Part shown: positions 6,646 through 8,515 of the stretch, piece by piece
How the letters are laid out: each line of letters starts with the position of its first letter
How positions within the stretch are numbered: the stretch's first letter is position 1
Assembly: GCA_900556255.1 (NCBI GenBank)
Contig: USNZ01000039.1
Span: 1 to 8,515, forward strand
Origin: an uncultured Oscillospiraceae bacterium
GTDB taxonomy: Bacteria; Bacillota; Clostridia; Oscillospirales; Ruminococcaceae
DNA length: 8,515 nt
Direction of reading: 5' to 3'
Notes under the pieces: model-generated
The model's database searches: none
Told to the model about the DNA's origin: nothing
Seen by the model: only the letters and a program-made list of their open reading frames with translations
Made by a program: the position numbers and the translations under genes

Positions 6646-6666
6646 CCTTGCAAGGGACAATTTGTC
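6646..6666. promoter_or_regulatory. Two abutting palindromes in the ECF-S leader
   Basis: CCTTGCAAGG (6646-6655) is a perfect 10-bp palindrome. GACAATTTGTC (6656-6666) is a perfect palindrome about its central base, and the two touch end to end. They lie just past the predicted transcription start and before the ribosome site GGGAGAG at 6671-6677. They could be an operator for a second regulator or weak RNA hairpins. Confidence 0.35.
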
Positions 6667-6684
6667 AACAGGGAGAGTATAAAA

Positions 6685-7338
6685 ATGCAAACTTCAACGA
6701 TGTGGATTTTGTTGTTCGCGGTCGTAGCCGTGGTGCTGCTGATTGCAGGGGTATCCAAAACCCGCTTTACTACGCAGAAAATTGCCATCATCGGCATTAT
6801 GGCGGCGCTGAGCTTTGTGGCGTATGAGTTTTTCCGTATCCCCAATGTGCTGGGCACAGGCTCGTCCTTCCATTTGGGCAACACCTTTACGGCGCTGACC
6901 GCCCTGCTGCTGGACGGCATCTCCGGCGGTCTGGCGGGTGCCATCGGCCTGGCGCTGGCGGATATCATCGCGGGCGACCCCGGCTACGCCATCACGACCT
7001 TTATCCTAAAGTTTATCATCGGCGTGGTCTGCGGCGCCGTGGCGCACAAGGTGCTGCACCTGAAGGACCGCACCCCCGAAAACAAGCTGAACTATCTGGC
7101 CGCCGTCACGGGCGCAGCGTTCAGCGGCCTGCTGGTCAACGTATTTACCGATCCGCTGATCGGCTATTTCCGCAATCGGTTCATCTTCGGCCAGCCTGCC
7201 GAGATCGCCACCGTCGTGACCAAAATCGCCAGCGGCGTCACGCTGGTCAACTCGCTGCTGTCCACGGTGTGCGCCGTGCTTTTGTATCTGGCCCTGCGTC
7301 CCGCGCTGGAAAAGGCACACCTGCTGCCGAAGGAGTAA
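6685..7338 (+). CDS. ECF transporter S component, probable vitamin B6 (PdxU2-like) type
   Basis: This is a hydrophobic 217-aa membrane protein. It has an extra N-terminal helix (about 5-23) and then the membrane core, from about 31 to 205. The core carries a signature I associate with the PF07155 S-component family: FHLGNTFTALTALLLDGISG (62-81), GGLAGAIGLALADIIAG (81-97) and FILKFIIGVVCG (106-117). S components bind one vitamin or related small molecule and pass it through the membrane with the shared ATPase and T subunits, none of which are in this window. The start ATG 6685 follows GGGAGAG by 7 nt. Its divergent PLP-binding MocR neighbour points to pyridoxal or pyridoxine as substrate; this comes from context, and other substrates of the family (such as thiamine precursors) remain possible. 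The gene is monocistronic, closed by a terminator. Confidence 0.82.
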   Translation: MQTSTMWILLFAVVAVVLLIAGVSKTRFTTQKIAIIGIMAALSFVAYEFFRIPNVLGTGSSFHLGNTFTALTALLLDGISGGLAGAIGLALADIIAGDPGYAITTFILKFIIGVVCGAVAHKVLHLKDRTPENKLNYLAAVTGAAFSGLLVNVFTDPLIGYFRNRFIFGQPAEIATVVTKIASGVTLVNSLLSTVCAVLLYLALRPALEKAHLLPKE

Positions 7339-7353
7339 CCCCGCCTATACAGC

Positions 7354-7380
7354 TGCCGCCCCCTGTGGGCGGCATTTTTT
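7354..7380 (+). terminator. Intrinsic terminator of the ECF-S gene
   Basis: A perfect 8-bp stem, TGCCGCCC (7354-7361) with GGGCGGCA (7367-7374), has a 5-nt loop and is followed by six T residues (7375-7380). It lies 15 bp after the stop codon. It separates the transporter from the hydrolase downstream. Confidence 0.92.
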
Positions 7381-7426
7381 GTGCAAACTGTGTAAATTGT
7401 TTCCATAATGTAAAAATTGCCGTATT

Positions 7427-7459
7427 CGGGTAGAAACCCGCCGCAAAAAGGTGTATAAT
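7427..7459 (+). promoter_or_regulatory. Promoter of the SGNH hydrolase gene, with a hairpin over the -35
   Basis: A consensus -10 TATAAT at 7454-7459 stands 17 bp after TAGAAA at 7431-7436, a four-of-six -35. The -35 is embedded in the inverted repeat CGGGT (7427-7431) / ACCCG (7436-7440), which could be an operator. Transcription should start near 7466. The ATG at 7468 is therefore practically at the start point and unlikely to be used. Confidence 0.65.
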
Positions 7460-7490
7460 GCGTGGGTATGCAAAAAATCACCGCAAAAAG
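7441..7490 (+). repeat. Pair of exact 10-bp direct repeats around the -10
   Basis: CCGCAAAAAG occurs at 7441-7450 and 7481-7490, 40 bp apart or about four helical turns. A related GCAAAAAA lies between them at 7470-7477. One copy touches the -10 box and the other lies in the leader just before the ribosome site. They may be regulator sites, or chance in A-rich DNA. Confidence 0.4.
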
Positions 7491-7493
7491 CAA

Positions 7494-7498
7494 GAGGG
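7494..7498 (+). promoter_or_regulatory. Ribosome-binding site choosing ATG 7504
   Basis: GAGGG at 7494-7498 sits 5 nt before ATG 7504. The in-frame ATG at 7468 has no such site and coincides with the predicted transcription start, so 7504 is preferred. Confidence 0.65.
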
Positions 7499-7503
7499 AT
7501 ACT

Positions 7504-8515
7504 ATGGCAAATACGACCCATCGCCGCCCGCCGCAGCGCAGCGCCCGCCGTTACGACGCCATGGCCAAGGCCTATATGGTACTGGCCGGATGCGCCGCCG
7601 TGCTGCTGGCCACCACCATCGCGGCTTTTTTACTTGTCCTGGACGTTGCCGACACAAAAAGCGGCAAGAGCCAGGGCAGCCTTGTGCAGGAAAGCGGCTA
7701 CGATTCCACCAAAAACACCATTGACCAAAGCGCGTTTTCGGCCACGGTATTGCCCGAAACCGAGGATGCCGGCCAGGAATACATCGACTCCACGCTGTTT
7801 TTGGGCGACAGCAACACCGCCCGCATGTACCGCATGTTTGATTATTGCAGCTACGACAACGCCGTCGGCTCGGTGGGCATGAGCGCGCGCAGCCTGCAAA
7901 ATTTTGCCTGCGTCAAATTCAGCGGCTACGGCAGCTATGTCACCATGCCGCAGGCCGTGGCGCTTATGCAGCCCCGCCGGGTGCTTGTGACCTTTGGCAC
8001 CAACGACCTGTCCCCCAACTATTCGGCCGCTGCGTTTACGGAAAACTACCGCGCGGGTCTGCAGGCCATCGCGGACGCTTACCCCGCCGCCGACATCATC
8101 GTCAACGCCATTCCGCCGCTGGGCCGCAGCCACAGCAACGCCAACCTGACCCAAAGCCAGGTCGACGAGTACAACAAGGCCATTGTGGAAATGTGCGACG
8201 CCAACGGCTGGAAATTTTTGAACAGCGCCGAGGTCCTGAAGGACGACGCCACCGGCTACGCCAAGGACGGCTATGTGGAGTCCGGCGACGGCATCCACCT
8301 GACCCGCGCCGCCATGGACGCACTGTTCGGCTACATCCGCACCCATAGCTACATCACCGAGGACACCCGCCCGACCGTGACCGACGCGCCCCGCCATGTG
8401 GAGGACAAGGACGCCGTGACCTACTCGACCCCCGTGTTGGAGGAAACCACTGCCCCGACGCCCGCCGAAACCGAGGAGCCTGACAGCGAGGAGAGCGAGG
8501 AAACCGAGCCGACGC
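7504..8515 (+). CDS. Membrane-anchored SGNH/GDSL hydrolase, 3' end outside the window
   Basis: 337 codons are visible and the frame is open at the window edge, so the gene is partial. Residues 1-20 are basic and cytoplasmic (HRRPPQRSARR) and about 24-46 form one membrane helix. A linker leads to an extracellular SGNH domain from about 95 to 280. Catalytic blocks are clear: S103 in FLGDSN (block I, GDSN rather than GDSL), a glycine in VGMSARS (block II, about G125), N167 in FGTNDL (block III), and D262/H265 in GDGIHLT (block V). The serine-histidine triad and oxyanion residues are thus all present. After about residue 285 the sequence turns into a Thr/Pro/Glu-rich acidic tail that continues past the edge, probably a wall-spanning linker. 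Anchored clostridial members are expected to be esterases acting on acetyl or acyl groups of cell-wall or extracellular glycans; the substrate here is unknown. The terminator upstream and its own promoter make it the first gene of a unit. Confidence 0.88.
   Translation, partial: MANTTHRRPPQRSARRYDAMAKAYMVLAGCAAVLLATTIAAFLLVLDVADTKSGKSQGSLVQESGYDSTKNTIDQSAFSATVLPETEDAGQEYIDSTLFLGDSNTARMYRMFDYCSYDNAVGSVGMSARSLQNFACVKFSGYGSYVTMPQAVALMQPRRVLVTFGTNDLSPNYSAAAFTENYRAGLQAIADAYPAADIIVNAIPPLGRSHSNANLTQSQVDEYNKAIVEMCDANGWKFLNSAEVLKDDATGYAKDGYVESGDGIHLTRAAMDALFGYIRTHSYITEDTRPTVTDAPRHVEDKDAVTYSTPVLEETTAPTPAETEEPDSEESEETEPT

Noticed and set aside
6637..6684. A riboswitch in front of the ECF-S gene
   Set aside because: With the -10 at 6631 the leader is only about 42 nt, which is too short for the known vitamin riboswitches, and no conserved core is visible.
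7468..7503. ATG 7468 as the start of the SGNH hydrolase
   Set aside because: In frame, but only 9 bp after the TATAAT box, so it would give an almost leaderless message, and it has no ribosome site. ATG 7504 has GAGGG at a suitable distance.

Overview
The window looks like chromosomal DNA from a GC-rich gut Clostridium-type bacterium, most likely in the Oscillospirales (Faecalibacterium / Gemmiger / Subdoligranulum group). This is inferred from three things. Codon use is strongly biased to GCC, GGC and CTG. Shine-Dalgarno sites are of the Gram-positive GGGAGG type. The gene families present (GH25 lysozyme with a Big2-like domain, DUF5662, a divergent MocR/ECF-S pair, a membrane-anchored SGNH hydrolase) are typical of that group. 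No mobile element, tRNA, rRNA or CRISPR array is visible.

Layout. (1) Positions 1-172 hold the tail of an upstream transcription unit, with an intrinsic terminator at 72-106, and a tentative promoter. (2) Positions 173-5040 are a compact plus-strand cluster of three genes. The first is a membrane-anchored GH25 muramidase fused to a Big2-like domain and a complete but apparently dead 5'-nucleotidase (UshA-like) module. The second is a beta-CASP metallo-beta-lactamase-fold ribonuclease. The third is a DUF5662 protein. Gaps are 17 and 3 bp, and the cluster ends at a strong terminator at 5133-5164. (3) Positions 5168-6562 on the minus strand encode a MocR-type (GntR plus aminotransferase fold) PLP-binding regulator. 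(4) A 122-bp divergent control region rich in palindromes separates it from a plus-strand ECF transporter S component (6685-7338), which has its own terminator at 7354-7380. (5) From 7504 to the window edge is a membrane-anchored SGNH/GDSL hydrolase, cut off at its 3' end and preceded by a good sigma-A-like promoter.

How the genes may work together. The MocR/ECF-S pair reads as a vitamin B6 uptake module: a PLP-sensing regulator next to a vitamin-specific S subunit, with the energising ECF A/A'/T subunits encoded elsewhere. The GH25 and SGNH proteins share a design, with a short Arg/Pro-rich cytoplasmic head, one membrane helix and an external catalytic domain, so both probably act on the cell wall. 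The RNase and DUF5662 genes are probably co-transcribed with the GH25 gene, but no functional link is evident.

The most notable observation is the GH25 fusion protein. Its C-terminal 5'-nucleotidase half can be followed motif by motif, yet the expected metal-ligand position is changed or absent in every motif. It therefore looks like a pseudo-phosphatase attached to a muramidase with intact catalytic residues.
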